From contig NZ_CP150218.1 in the NCBI RefSeq assembly GCF_037969875.1, positions 5,890,001 to 5,954,000 on the forward strand: a stretch of 64,000 nt of DNA, in the 5' to 3' direction. Below are positions 26,168-33,864 of the stretch, piece after piece. The notes under the pieces are model-generated. The model made no database searches. It saw only the letters and a program-made list of their open reading frames with translations, and was not told the DNA's origin. This DNA comes from Paenibacillus sp. FSL R7-0337. GTDB taxonomy: Bacteria > Bacillota > Bacilli > Paenibacillales > Paenibacillaceae. Position 1 is the first letter of the stretch, and each line of letters begins with the position of its first letter. The translations under genes and the position numbers were made by a program.

Positions 26168-26260
26168 ATGATTGGAACAAATAAACGGAACAGACAGCAG
26201 GATCACCTCACAACCGCATATGTACGATCTGATCTCATCGCCTTCGTCCGGAAGACATAA
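26168..26260 (+). CDS. possible 30-residue leader peptide upstream of rtcB
   Basis: A short ORF within the transcribed leader of rtcB encodes a basic peptide beginning MIGTNKRNRQQDHL and ending AFVRKT. GGGAGG lies 10 bases upstream. A second ORF of seven codons (MSHDWNK) starts at 26161 in another frame behind the same ribosome site, closer to it. Either could be a translated leader that senses ribosome behaviour before the downstream terminator. No family is recognised and translation is unproven. Confidence 0.4.
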   Translation: MIGTNKRNRQQDHLTTAYVRSDLIAFVRKT

Positions 26261-26349
26261 TATGCAGGGTATTGCTGCTGATGTCTGAACTGAATACAGG
26301 TGTGCTTTGAACGGGTGCAAGCTTCAACGGGAAGCTGCACTTAGCGCGC

Positions 26350-26388
26350 CGGGAGCCGCATGATCAGAACTGGTCTGCGGCTCTTTTT
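26350..26388 (+). terminator. intrinsic terminator in the rtcB leader
   Basis: AGCCGCA pairs exactly with TGCGGCT and is followed by CTTTTTG. It sits 70 bases before rtcB with no promoter after it. A second hairpin (GTGCAAGCTTC-AACG-GGAAGCTGCAC) lies just upstream. Together they look like an attenuator. Confidence 0.75.
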
Positions 26389-26456
26389 GTGTACCTGGAA
26401 ACTCGGAATTTGCTGAACCCCTATGGAACCTAACCAGAAACCCAACCTGAGAGGAA

Positions 26457-27917
26457 ATGAAAATAGATATGAATAGCATGGAGCACCAAGCGGAGGAAAT
26501 GTCCCGCTATAAACATGAGGTGGCCCTTCCGGGCGGCGACCTCAAAATCTACGCCAGTGAGCAATTATTCGGTACGCTGGATTACAAGGTCCTGGAGATG
26601 GCTAACAATAATCTGCAGATTCCCGGCATCGAATATATGAGTTATACGCCGGATGTGCATGTAGGCGTCGGAACCTGCATCGGTACAACCGCTGTCTGGG
26701 ATGCCCAATCAGGCTATGTGTCGCCGTCCATTGTGGGCAGTGACATCGGCTGCGGGATGCGCGTGCATCTGACCAACCTGCATATGGATGATCTGCGTGA
26801 AGTGAAGCTGCGCCGCAAGCTGGTCCGCGCCATTGAGAAATATCTGCCGATGGAGGCCCAGCAGCGCGGCCACTACAGTGATATCCGGCTGGAGAATATC
26901 GTACGCAAGGGGCTGAACGGCCTGCCGAACAAATATATCCCGGACAGCTACACGCCGAAGAAATCAAGTGCGCTGTCCCATGTGGAGATCAGCAAGCTCG
27001 GCTTCGATGAAGAGATTCTGAATGAGCTGCCGGACATGGCCTGGCACCGGGGCCACCGCCAGCTTGGAACTCTTGGCGGCGGCAATCATTTCGTGGAGAT
27101 TCAGGCGATTGAGATCGCAGAGGAGCAGCGGGAAGTAGCCGAAGCCTGGGGGCTGAAGGATGGGCAGATTGCCGTTATGATCCACTCCGGCTCACGGGCC
27201 TGGGGCGGTATGGTCAATCAGTTCTGCACCCCGGCGTTCGCCAAGGTCATGGGCCAGCTGGGGCTGGGCAGCGCTGATCCGCGCCTGATCTATGCACCTC
27301 TGGCGCATCCTCAGGCTCAGCGCTATGTTAATCTGATGTACTCGGCACTGAACTATGCGGTTGTGAACCGTCACATGATTGCTTATGGAGTCCGTGAGGG
27401 CTTCCGGGATGTCTTCGGCACGAAGTGCGAGTTGCGTACCCTTTACGATCTGATGCACAATTACGCCTGGGAAGAGAAGACTTCCTCAGGCAGCAAGTTC
27501 GTCCACCGTAAGGGGGCTACCCGCGCTCTGCCGGCAGAGCATGCGGATAATCCGCGCCCTTATGCAGCGACCGGACATCCGGCGCTGATTCCCGGCTCGA
27601 TGGGCACCGCATCCTATATCATGGTCGGCCAGCCCGGCGGGGAAGAGAATTATTATTCCATCTGCCATGGTGCAGGACGTATCCGTTCCCGCTCGGCCAC
27701 CAAGCGGCTGGTGAGTGTCCAGGAATTCTCCCGGTCGATGAAGGTAGGAACGGAAGATGAGATTGTTGTGAACCAGCATTCCCTGGAATCTATTATTGAC
27801 GAATCTCCCCAAGCCTATAAGAATGTAGATGAGATCATAGAAAGCGTTACGGGCGCCGGCCTGGCTGCCGTGGTGGCCAAGTGCAAGCCGCTCGCAGCGA
27901 TAAAGGGGACGAAATAG
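26457..27917 (+). CDS. rtcB: RNA-splicing ligase RtcB
   Basis: A 486-residue RNA ligase that joins 2',3'-cyclic phosphate (or 3'-phosphate) and 5'-OH RNA ends through a GMP-histidine intermediate with Mn2+. Motifs in order: DVHVGVG, GSDIGCGM with the metal-binding cysteine near residue 99, GTLGGGNHF near residue 203, HSGSR, the RKGATRA motif, PGSMGTASYI and the guanylylated-histidine region CHGAGR near residue 402. The start is uncertain: ATG 26457 has GAGAGG very close, ATG 26469 is 12 bases further. The AAA+ ATPase gene follows after two bases. Expression seems to need read-through of a leader terminator. Confidence 0.95.
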   Translation: MKIDMNSMEHQAEEMSRYKHEVALPGGDLKIYASEQLFGTLDYKVLEMANNNLQIPGIEYMSYTPDVHVGVGTCIGTTAVWDAQSGYVSPSIVGSDIGCGMRVHLTNLHMDDLREVKLRRKLVRAIEKYLPMEAQQRGHYSDIRLENIVRKGLNGLPNKYIPDSYTPKKSSALSHVEISKLGFDEEILNELPDMAWHRGHRQLGTLGGGNHFVEIQAIEIAEEQREVAEAWGLKDGQIAVMIHSGSRAWGGMVNQFCTPAFAKVMGQLGLGSADPRLIYAPLAHPQAQRYVNLMYSALNYAVVNRHMIAYGVREGFRDVFGTKCELRTLYDLMHNYAWEEKTSSGSKFVHRKGATRALPAEHADNPRPYAATGHPALIPGSMGTASYIMVGQPGGEENYYSICHGAGRIRSRSATKRLVSVQEFSRSMKVGTEDEIVVNQHSLESIIDESPQAYKNVDEIIESVTGAGLAAVVAKCKPLAAIKGTK

Positions 27918-27919
27918 GG

Positions 27920-29206
27920 ATGGAGCAGGAGAACAAGAAACCGGCTGTAATCTATGAATATGATGAAGAGAGAGCCGGAATTATCAAAGGCTACGATGTG
28001 TACGCCCGTCTGGTGGACGGCATCCTTGAAGCCCTCTACACCCGGTACGGTGTCCGTTACGAGCTGTATGCCAGCGATGATCCCAACAGCGAATACTGGA
28101 AGCTGCTGGAGAACGATGTGCAGAGCGGGAATGCCGGTGTGGAGCATGTGGCGCGGATTTTTGACCGTCTGGAGGACCGGACCTTCGTGTTCGATGATGA
28201 GAAGGAGCAGCCGGAGTATCATATCCATCTGTCGGTCCGCAATAATGTGCTCGCTTATCCGGCGATGGGCATTGCGCTGGCACGGGTTCCGGTGTTTCAG
28301 GAGAACGGGATCAACTTTCAGGATTATGTGTTTGCCGCATCGGATGCTCAGTTGCAGTTCTTCCTTGGCAATGTGCGCAAGCGCCAGCGGGAGCAGAATA
28401 TCAACAAGGTGACGGTGTTCACCGACCGGCGTAACGGGATTTCCCGTGAGGATGAGCCGATTACGCGTGCGGTTAGGCGCGAAGAGGTGATTTTGGATGC
28501 CGGTATCAAAAAAGAGATCTACCGCTCGCTCGACCAGTTCTTCGACAGCGACCGCAGCTTCTATGTCACCTATGATATCCCGTACAAGCGGGGGATTCTG
28601 CTCTACGGGCATCCGGGCAACGGCAAGACCACTCTGGTCAAATCCATTGCCGGAAGCGTGCCGGGACCGGTGCTCTATTGGCAGATTACGGAGTATACGA
28701 GCAGCGAATCGGTGAATGAGGTGTTCGAGGCTGCAGCCCGGCTGGCGCCGATGGTGCTGGTGATTGAGGACATCGACTCCATGCCGCAGGAGGTGCGCTC
28801 CTTCTTCCTGAACACGCTGGACGGGGCGACCTCCAAGGAGGGGATCTTCCTGATCGGCACGACCAATTACCCGGATAAAATCGACCCGGGTCTCATGAAC
28901 CGCGCCGGGCGCTTCGACCGGGCCTACGAGATCAAGATGCCAAGCGAGGCACTGCGCCTTGAATATCTGCAGCTGCGCGGCTTCTCCGCCTTCGCAGGTG
29001 AGGAAGGCACGGCCACCGCTGCGCGTCTGACCGGGGATTTCTCCCTGACCCAGCTCGGCGAGCTGTATGTCAGTGCCGCACTGGAATGGCATGAGAACGG
29101 CACGGCAGATGTGGAGCTTCTGGTGCGCGGTATGCGCGGCGAGCTGGACAAGGGCCGCAAACGGGAATGGATGAAGGACGCTTCGTCCAGCATTGGATTT
29201 TATTGA
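27920..29206 (+). CDS. AAA+ ATPase coupled to RtcB
   Basis: A 428-residue protein with an unrecognised N-terminal region of about 190 residues and a classic AAA+ module resembling the BCS1/FtsH side of the superfamily. Walker A GHPGNGKTT is near residue 232, Walker B VLVIEDID near 279, sensor 1 GTTNYPDKID near 311 and the arginine-finger region MNRAGRFDR near 323. No membrane segment or protease domain is present, so a stand-alone remodelling ATPase is likely. It starts two bases after rtcB and is followed by a terminator, so the two form a dedicated operon. A role in RNA or ribonucleoprotein remodelling before ligation is inference. Confidence 0.88.
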   Translation: MEQENKKPAVIYEYDEERAGIIKGYDVYARLVDGILEALYTRYGVRYELYASDDPNSEYWKLLENDVQSGNAGVEHVARIFDRLEDRTFVFDDEKEQPEYHIHLSVRNNVLAYPAMGIALARVPVFQENGINFQDYVFAASDAQLQFFLGNVRKRQREQNINKVTVFTDRRNGISREDEPITRAVRREEVILDAGIKKEIYRSLDQFFDSDRSFYVTYDIPYKRGILLYGHPGNGKTTLVKSIAGSVPGPVLYWQITEYTSSESVNEVFEAAARLAPMVLVIEDIDSMPQEVRSFFLNTLDGATSKEGIFLIGTTNYPDKIDPGLMNRAGRFDRAYEIKMPSEALRLEYLQLRGFSAFAGEEGTATAARLTGDFSLTQLGELYVSAALEWHENGTADVELLVRGMRGELDKGRKREWMKDASSSIGFY

Positions 29207-29244
29207 GCCGCCGGGGAACAGAGGCGGAATAGCAAGTACTTGAG

Positions 29245-29265
29245 GGAGCCGTGAGGCTCCTTTTT
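29245..29265 (+). terminator. terminator of the rtcB operon
   Basis: GGAGCC-GTGA-GGCTCC followed by TTTTT, 40 bases after the AAA+ gene. Confidence 0.85.
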
Positions 29266-29302
29266 GTTCGTAATGTCCAGGAAATGATGACGGGGAGGCG
29301 CA

Positions 29303-29340
29303 TCGACCAAATGTAATCGAAAAACCGATCACATTCTAAA
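29303..29340. repeat. single hairpin repeat (dispersed family)
   Basis: AATGTAATCG-AAAAAC-CGATCACATT pairs at nine of ten positions. The flank GACCAA is shared with the copies at 40370, 51808 and 54611. Confidence 0.75.
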
Positions 29341-29425
29341 TAAGCGTATCCATGCTACCTATGTTTCACACGTTAGAGCAAACTTGTTTAGGGTTCCAAT
29401 GTATTAAGGAGATTTCCTGCAAAAG

Positions 29426-29451
29426 TGTAACTTTTCGCGTGCTCATACGTG
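29426..29451 (+). promoter_or_regulatory. ECF-type promoter of the sigma operon
   Basis: TGTAAC at 29426, 16 bases, then CGTG at 29448. This matches the AAC..CGT pattern read by ECF sigma factors and lies directly before the ECF gene, suggesting autoregulation. Confidence 0.6.
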
Positions 29452-29472
29452 GATGGAGTAAGGGGGGAGGAG

Positions 29473-29976
29473 ATGGAGCCGAATTCGCTGGATGAACTAT
29501 ATGAACAATATGTTGACGACATCTACCGCTATCTGCGCTCCCTCTGCCAGGACCATCATGCGGCTGAAGATTTGATGCAGGATACCTTTTACCGGGCGTA
29601 TCTGTATCTGGAGGATTGCCGAGAGGAGCGGATTAAGCCGTGGCTGTTCCGGGTTGCATATAATGCATTCGTGGATTATACGCGCAAGGAGAAGCGGAGT
29701 GTGGCGAAGGAAGGCGCTTATTTCAGCAGCCTGCCCCACCCGGAGACGACGGAAGGCACTCTGCTGAAGCAGGAACGCTGGGAGGAAGCAGCGCGGGCGC
29801 TCAGCGAGTTGCCGGAGGGGCAGCGTCATGCCCTGCTGCTGCACGATGTGCACGGGCTGAGCTATAAGGAAGCCGCTGACATTATGGAGGTAGGCTTGTC
29901 CCAATACAAGATACTCGTATTCCGCGCCAGGCAGAAGCTGCGTGAGGCGGATCGGAGGAGGAATGAGCATGAGTGA
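29473..29976 (+). CDS. ECF RNA polymerase sigma factor
   Basis: A 167-residue group 4 sigma factor. Region 2 runs through YEQYVDDIYRYLRSL, DLMQDTFYRAYLYLE and KPWLFRVAYNAFVDYTRKEKR. Region 4 is in RALSELPEGQRHALLLHDVHGLSYKEAADIMEVGLSQYKILVFRARQKLRE, with its helix-turn-helix. It would direct transcription of an envelope-stress-type regulon. ATG 29473 follows the purine-rich AGGGGGGAGGAG; an in-frame ATG at 29449 overlaps the promoter and lacks a site. It overlaps the anti-sigma gene by eight bases. Confidence 0.92.
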   Translation: MEPNSLDELYEQYVDDIYRYLRSLCQDHHAAEDLMQDTFYRAYLYLEDCREERIKPWLFRVAYNAFVDYTRKEKRSVAKEGAYFSSLPHPETTEGTLLKQERWEEAARALSELPEGQRHALLLHDVHGLSYKEAADIMEVGLSQYKILVFRARQKLREADRRRNEHE

Positions 29977-31171
29977 GGAATTTAAAGAGAAGCTACGCAG
30001 GTACAGTGAGGGCACCCTCCCGGAGGAAGAGCGTGAGGAGCTGGAGAGTGAGCTTGTGAAGCTTGAGGCGTATCAGCTGTATCTGGAGGAGCAGATGGAA
30101 CGGGAAGAGCAGGACGGGCAGGCCACTGGGAGCTGGACCAAGACGGATACGCAAGCTCCAGGGTTCAAAAAGGCGAAGAAGAAGCGAAGAGAGAAGTCCA
30201 TTATTCGCCGGGGCAAATGGAAGGCGCGGATTAACAATACACTTACTGTATTTTCGGCGTTCCTGATCTTTACGGTTATCACCAGCATCATTACAACAGT
30301 CTTCTACAACACCGGCGACCGTATGAATACCTACCGTGATGTGGTAGAATCAGCGATTGCTGTTACCCGTCCCAACACCACGGTACGGCTTTCAGCGGAT
30401 GTACATTATTTTTTCCGGCTGGAGTTATCCGGGAATCTGCTGAAGCAGGTGGGCAGCGAGAGTATTCAGGTGGGCAGCTATACCCAAGATCTCCATCTGG
30501 GACTAGCTAATATTAGTAAGTTTAATTGGACGGATGAGCGGAATGGGTCTGGAAAAGTGTTCTATTATCCGTCTGCGGAGGGTACTGCCAGGGGAGGAGA
30601 TGACAATAATCAGTGGAAGAGGCTTGCAAAGCTTCCTGAAGGTACGGTTGCCGAGGCGTATTTGTCACTCAGCCATTTATATACCACAGATGAGCTGCTG
30701 AAGCAGCTGGAGCCGCTGAACCTTCAACCTGTCTGGTTCGGAGCAGATACCGGGCCTTGGGAGAGGGATAACGATGTGGTCGTACACCCGCTTGGCTTCC
30801 CCTATCAGCCTATGTGGCACGCGGATGATATGAAGAGATCAGAGGTCACCAAGGAAAAAACAGGCTGGTTCAGCTCCGTATCCTCATTCAGCAGCGTGTC
30901 GCCTTCCGTTGAGTCTTACGGGAGCGGCGCGTTGCGGGATGCCAATTTCATCAAGACCCTTAAGCTGCTGCAGCAGCATCAGACACTCGCGGGCAGAGCG
31001 GCGTATATCAATCAGCTAGACACCTCTGTGGCTTATCTGGAGAAGAACGGGGTGAAGCTCTATGGGGCCGTTGTCACCGGACCGGTCAAGGAACTGCTGA
31101 AGCTGCGCGAGGCTTCATGGGTGAGTCACCTCCAGGTGGGGGAAGTGCGGCTGTGGAACTGGACGGAGTGA
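29969..31171 (+). CDS. membrane anti-sigma factor
   Basis: A protein of about 400 residues expected to hold the upstream ECF factor inactive. Residues 1-40 form an acidic helical region (SEEFKEKLRRYSEGTLPEEEREELESEL) of the type that binds sigma. A basic stretch KKAKKKRREK precedes one transmembrane helix near residues 92-115 (TLTVFSAFLIFTVITSIITTVFY), and an outer domain of about 285 residues follows. The layout matches proteins with sigma-regulator N and C domains. ATG 29969 has GGAGG seven bases upstream; ATG 29963 is the alternative. No protease site was identified. Confidence 0.82.
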   Translation: MSEEFKEKLRRYSEGTLPEEEREELESELVKLEAYQLYLEEQMEREEQDGQATGSWTKTDTQAPGFKKAKKKRREKSIIRRGKWKARINNTLTVFSAFLIFTVITSIITTVFYNTGDRMNTYRDVVESAIAVTRPNTTVRLSADVHYFFRLELSGNLLKQVGSESIQVGSYTQDLHLGLANISKFNWTDERNGSGKVFYYPSAEGTARGGDDNNQWKRLAKLPEGTVAEAYLSLSHLYTTDELLKQLEPLNLQPVWFGADTGPWERDNDVVVHPLGFPYQPMWHADDMKRSEVTKEKTGWFSSVSSFSSVSPSVESYGSGALRDANFIKTLKLLQQHQTLAGRAAYINQLDTSVAYLEKNGVKLYGAVVTGPVKELLKLREASWVSHLQVGEVRLWNWTE

Positions 31172-31240
31172 GGATCGCAATACAGGATAATGTCCAAGAG
31201 CCGCAGTTTACAGCGCTTCCCGGCAAGCTACAAGTCAGCA

Positions 31241-31813
31241 TCAGATGGCGATGACCTGTAGCTTCAATTTGTGCTTTTGGCATAGGGCGTAGAATTCACC
31301 AGAGATGATAGGCTGCCTCACGTACACGTGTGCCAGCAAGAAAAATTCCCGCCCGGCAATTTTGCCGGAATCGAGAACGAGCCTGGAAATTACCTTGACG
31401 GGCTTGCGCGGCGGCTGGTGCTCAGAAGCAGCGATCACCGCTTTGCGTCCGTATTCTGATCGTTCGTAATCGAAGCCGTCCACCCGGTCCGGCAGATGCG
31501 CGATCCAGTAGGTCCGTTCAACCGGGAGGCCATGATGATAGCGGACAACGGCGGGAATAAACTGCACGTTTGTGTCGGTTTGCTCCAGTAGCGCTTTGAA
31601 TGCATCTGATACCACTCTTGTGCCCGTGACCGTCTCGAAATAGTCCACCTTCAAGCTGCGGACTGATGACATAAGCTCGACTTCAGCTTTTGTATCAACG
31701 GGCAGCGGGCCGTCTACAGCTATATAGTTGGTGTCCAGTTCAGGAATAAAGGTTGTGCCGCCGCTGATAAATCCGCTGCGGGGATATTGCGGTTCGAGCA
31801 AATAGTAGTCCAT
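31241..31813 (-). CDS. immunity-like protein of the DUF1629 (MXAN_0049) type
   Basis: A 190-residue soluble protein that I tentatively place in the DUF1629/immunity family linked to polymorphic toxins. The pattern (IAVDGPLPVDTKAE, SDAFKALLEQTDTNVQFIPAVV, a central YWIAHLPDRVDGFDYERSEY, then LVLDSGKIAGREFFLLAHVYVRQPIISGEFYALCQKHKLKLQVI) fits its DxS and late IIS-E features. Such proteins usually neutralise a toxin encoded next door, yet no toxin gene is present. A GTG at 31819 is an alternative start closer to AAAGGAG. Short related sequences flank the gene on both sides. Confidence 0.55.
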   Translation of the reverse strand: MDYYLLEPQYPRSGFISGGTTFIPELDTNYIAVDGPLPVDTKAEVELMSSVRSLKVDYFETVTGTRVVSDAFKALLEQTDTNVQFIPAVVRYHHGLPVERTYWIAHLPDRVDGFDYERSEYGRKAVIAASEHQPPRKPVKVISRLVLDSGKIAGREFFLLAHVYVRQPIISGEFYALCQKHKLKLQVIAI

Positions 31814-31959
31814 ACGCACTATCGCTCCTTTCTGAATTAAAGGTGCGTTCATTCATTATAGGGTTCGCAAATGCAGAAGAAAAGCGCCTTGCCGGGCAAG
31901 GCGAAGCGGCGGCTGAAGCCGGGCCTCCCGCTTGCATTCCCTCTTCAGGGCATCGTACA

Positions 31960-32040
31960 ATGATAGAACGTAAACTTGGATTTGAACATAACAATGGCTG
32001 GGAACCGCAGTTTACCGCGCTTCTTAGCCATTTTGAATAA
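31960..32040 (+). pseudogene. possible C-terminal remnant of a lost gene
   Basis: A 26-codon open stretch ends in GWEPQFTALLSHFE and a stop. Almost the same DNA (about 20 of 22 bases) occurs at 31198-31220 on the other side of the immunity-like gene, encoding QEPQFTALPG. The two pieces may be duplicated 3' ends of a degraded gene. Confidence 0.3.
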
Positions 32041-32054
32041 GGAGGAGAAGGCAG

Positions 32055-32561
32055 ATGAAGATTGGAGTTGTGTCGGATACCCATCTCTCAAGCAGGGCCA
32101 AGGGCTTGCCGTCCGTGCTTATGGAAGAATTCCGCCAGGTGGATATCATTCTGCATTTGGGAGACTGGGTGTCGCCGGAGATCTATGACATGCTGTCCGA
32201 GCTTGCCCCGGTGGAGGGGATTGCCGGAAACAATGATGGCTATGATATTATTGAGCGCTTCGGCGAGAGTAAGATTCTTACGTTAGAGGGCATGCGCATT
32301 GGAATGATTCACGGACACGCGCCATATTCCCGCAAAGGAACGGATGGGAATGCGCTGCTGGCCTTTGAAGGCCAGGATGTGGACTGCATCCTCTTTGGCC
32401 ATTCCCATCAGCCGCTGATGCGCCGGGAGAACGGGATTCTGCTGTTCAATCCGGGCTCGCCTACGGACAAACGCCGGGAGAAGCAGTATTCGTTTGGTCT
32501 GATGGATATTGAGGACGGTACAATTACCGCCCGTCATGTCTTTTACGATTCCAGGGAATAA
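32055..32561 (+). CDS. YfcE/MJ0936-type metallophosphodiesterase
   Basis: A 168-residue calcineurin-like phosphoesterase. All metal motifs are present: SDTHLSS at the start, LHLGDW near residue 33, GNNDGYD near 59, MIHGHAP near 90 and FGHSHQP near 115, with the late NPGSPTDKR. Family members cleave phosphodiesters with Mn2+; the natural substrate is unknown. GGAGG precedes the ATG. It heads a short run with a GNAT and a HAD gene at 12- and 21-base gaps, probably one transcript ending at 33782-33817. Confidence 0.92.
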   Translation: MKIGVVSDTHLSSRAKGLPSVLMEEFRQVDIILHLGDWVSPEIYDMLSELAPVEGIAGNNDGYDIIERFGESKILTLEGMRIGMIHGHAPYSRKGTDGNALLAFEGQDVDCILFGHSHQPLMRRENGILLFNPGSPTDKRREKQYSFGLMDIEDGTITARHVFYDSRE

Positions 32562-32573
32562 GGGGGCGTACCT

Positions 32574-33035
32574 TTGCTGAATTTTCGCTTTGAACGTGCG
32601 GGTCTTGAGGATGTGGAGGAGCTTGCACCGGTATTTAATGACTACCGCAGCTTTTACGGCCAAGCTGCCGACCTGGAAGCTGCCCGGGAGTTCCTGACGG
32701 CAAGACTGCAGCATGAGGAATCGGTTGTCTTCATGGCGGTTGCCGGTGAGGGTGAAGACAGGCAGGTTCATGGATTGGCGCAGTTATATCCTTCGTTCTC
32801 TTCCGTTACGCTCCAGCCGGTATGGATTCTGAATGATCTGTTCGTGACGCAGAAGCAGCGGGGACAAGGACTGGGCTCATTGCTGCTTGAAGGCGTGAAG
32901 GGCTTCGCCCAGGGGACAGGAGCCAAAGGCCTGACGCTGTCCACCATGATGGACAACACCGGTGCACAGCGTTTATACGAAGCCCATGGATATGTGCGGG
33001 ACGAGAGCTTTTACAATTATTATTTATATTTCTAA
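32574..33035 (+). CDS. GNAT N-acetyltransferase
   Basis: A 153-residue acetyltransferase with the acetyl-CoA loop QRGQGLGSLLLEG near residue 97 preceded by the strand WILNDLFV, and the C-terminal NTGAQRLYEAHGYVRDESFYNYYLYF, a common ending in this group. Substrate unknown. The start is TTG with AAGGGGG seven bases upstream. It lies between the phosphodiesterase and HAD genes in an apparent operon. Confidence 0.9.
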   Translation: MLNFRFERAGLEDVEELAPVFNDYRSFYGQAADLEAAREFLTARLQHEESVVFMAVAGEGEDRQVHGLAQLYPSFSSVTLQPVWILNDLFVTQKQRGQGLGSLLLEGVKGFAQGTGAKGLTLSTMMDNTGAQRLYEAHGYVRDESFYNYYLYF

Positions 33036-33056
33036 AGCAGGGTTAGGAGAGTTAGT

Positions 33057-33770
33057 GTGACGGAGACAAATGGTAAGCTGGCTGTGTTTTTTGATCTGGA
33101 TGATACGCTGTATGACCACCTGCTTCCCTTCCGGGAAGCCGTACGTGAGGTGTTGGCCCCTGAGGAGGACAAGCTGGATTACGCAGAGCTGTTCTACACG
33201 GTAAGACATCACAGTGATTTGCTGTGGCCGAAGTATCTGCGCGGGGAGATGGAGCTGGAGGAGACGCGGGTGATGCGGCTGGAGCTGGCTTTTGACGAAT
33301 TTGGCTTGCCGCTCTCCCGGGAGCAGGCGGTGCAGATACAGGCCTCCTACATTGCCCGCCAATATACGATTGAGATGATTGAAGGCGTAGCGGAGCAATT
33401 GCAGCGGTTCATTAGCCAAGGGCACCCGGTAGGCATTATCACGAACGGTCCGCAGGAGCACCAGATGGGCAAGCTGCGCGGGCTGGGGATCGACCGGATC
33501 ATTCCGCCGGAGATGATCTTCATCTCGGATGCGGTCGGTCTGGCAAAGCCGGACCCGGCCATCTTCGCTCATGTTAACCGTGTGACGGGAACGGTGCCGG
33601 AGAACAGCCTCTATGTGGGCGATACCTGGGCCAACGATGTGGTCGGGGCGCTGGCTGCGGGCTGGAAGGTATGCTGGTACAATCCGCGCGGGCGAGAGCC
33701 GGGGACGGATCATAGGCCAAGTCATATTTTCACGAATTATAAAGAGTTCAGCGAGCTGCCGCTGGTGTGA
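33057..33770 (+). CDS. HAD-superfamily hydrolase (YjjG-like)
   Basis: A 237-residue HAD subfamily IA phosphatase. Motif I is FFDLDDTLYDH near residue 12, motif II IITNGPQEHQ near residue 127, motif III lysine in VGLAKPDPAIF near residue 160, and motif IV VGDTWANDVVGA near 185. The overall pattern resembles pyrimidine 5'-nucleotidase YjjG and related phosphatases that clean up non-canonical nucleotides; the substrate is not proven. GTG start with AGGAG upstream. Last gene of the three-gene run. Confidence 0.88.
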   Translation: MTETNGKLAVFFDLDDTLYDHLLPFREAVREVLAPEEDKLDYAELFYTVRHHSDLLWPKYLRGEMELEETRVMRLELAFDEFGLPLSREQAVQIQASYIARQYTIEMIEGVAEQLQRFISQGHPVGIITNGPQEHQMGKLRGLGIDRIIPPEMIFISDAVGLAKPDPAIFAHVNRVTGTVPENSLYVGDTWANDVVGALAAGWKVCWYNPRGREPGTDHRPSHIFTNYKEFSELPLV

Positions 33771-33781
33771 TATTCATACAG

Positions 33782-33817
33782 AAAAGGTGCTCTCCGTGAG
33801 TGGAAGGCACCTTTTTT
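33782..33817 (+). terminator. terminator after the HAD gene
   Basis: AAAAGGTGC pairs with GCACCTTTT, followed by a T-run. Confidence 0.8.
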
Positions 33818-33864
33818 GTGTATTTTACCTGGAAGCTACTTAGCCACATCAGCACCAGACTCCG

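Noticed and set aside
26102..26388. T-box, M-box, guanidine or c-di-GMP riboswitch in the rtcB leader
   Set aside because: None of the conserved core sequences I know for these classes is present.
27815..29332. 505-residue ORF on the minus strand
   Set aside because: It mirrors the AAA+ ATPase gene; the plus-strand frame has all AAA+ motifs.
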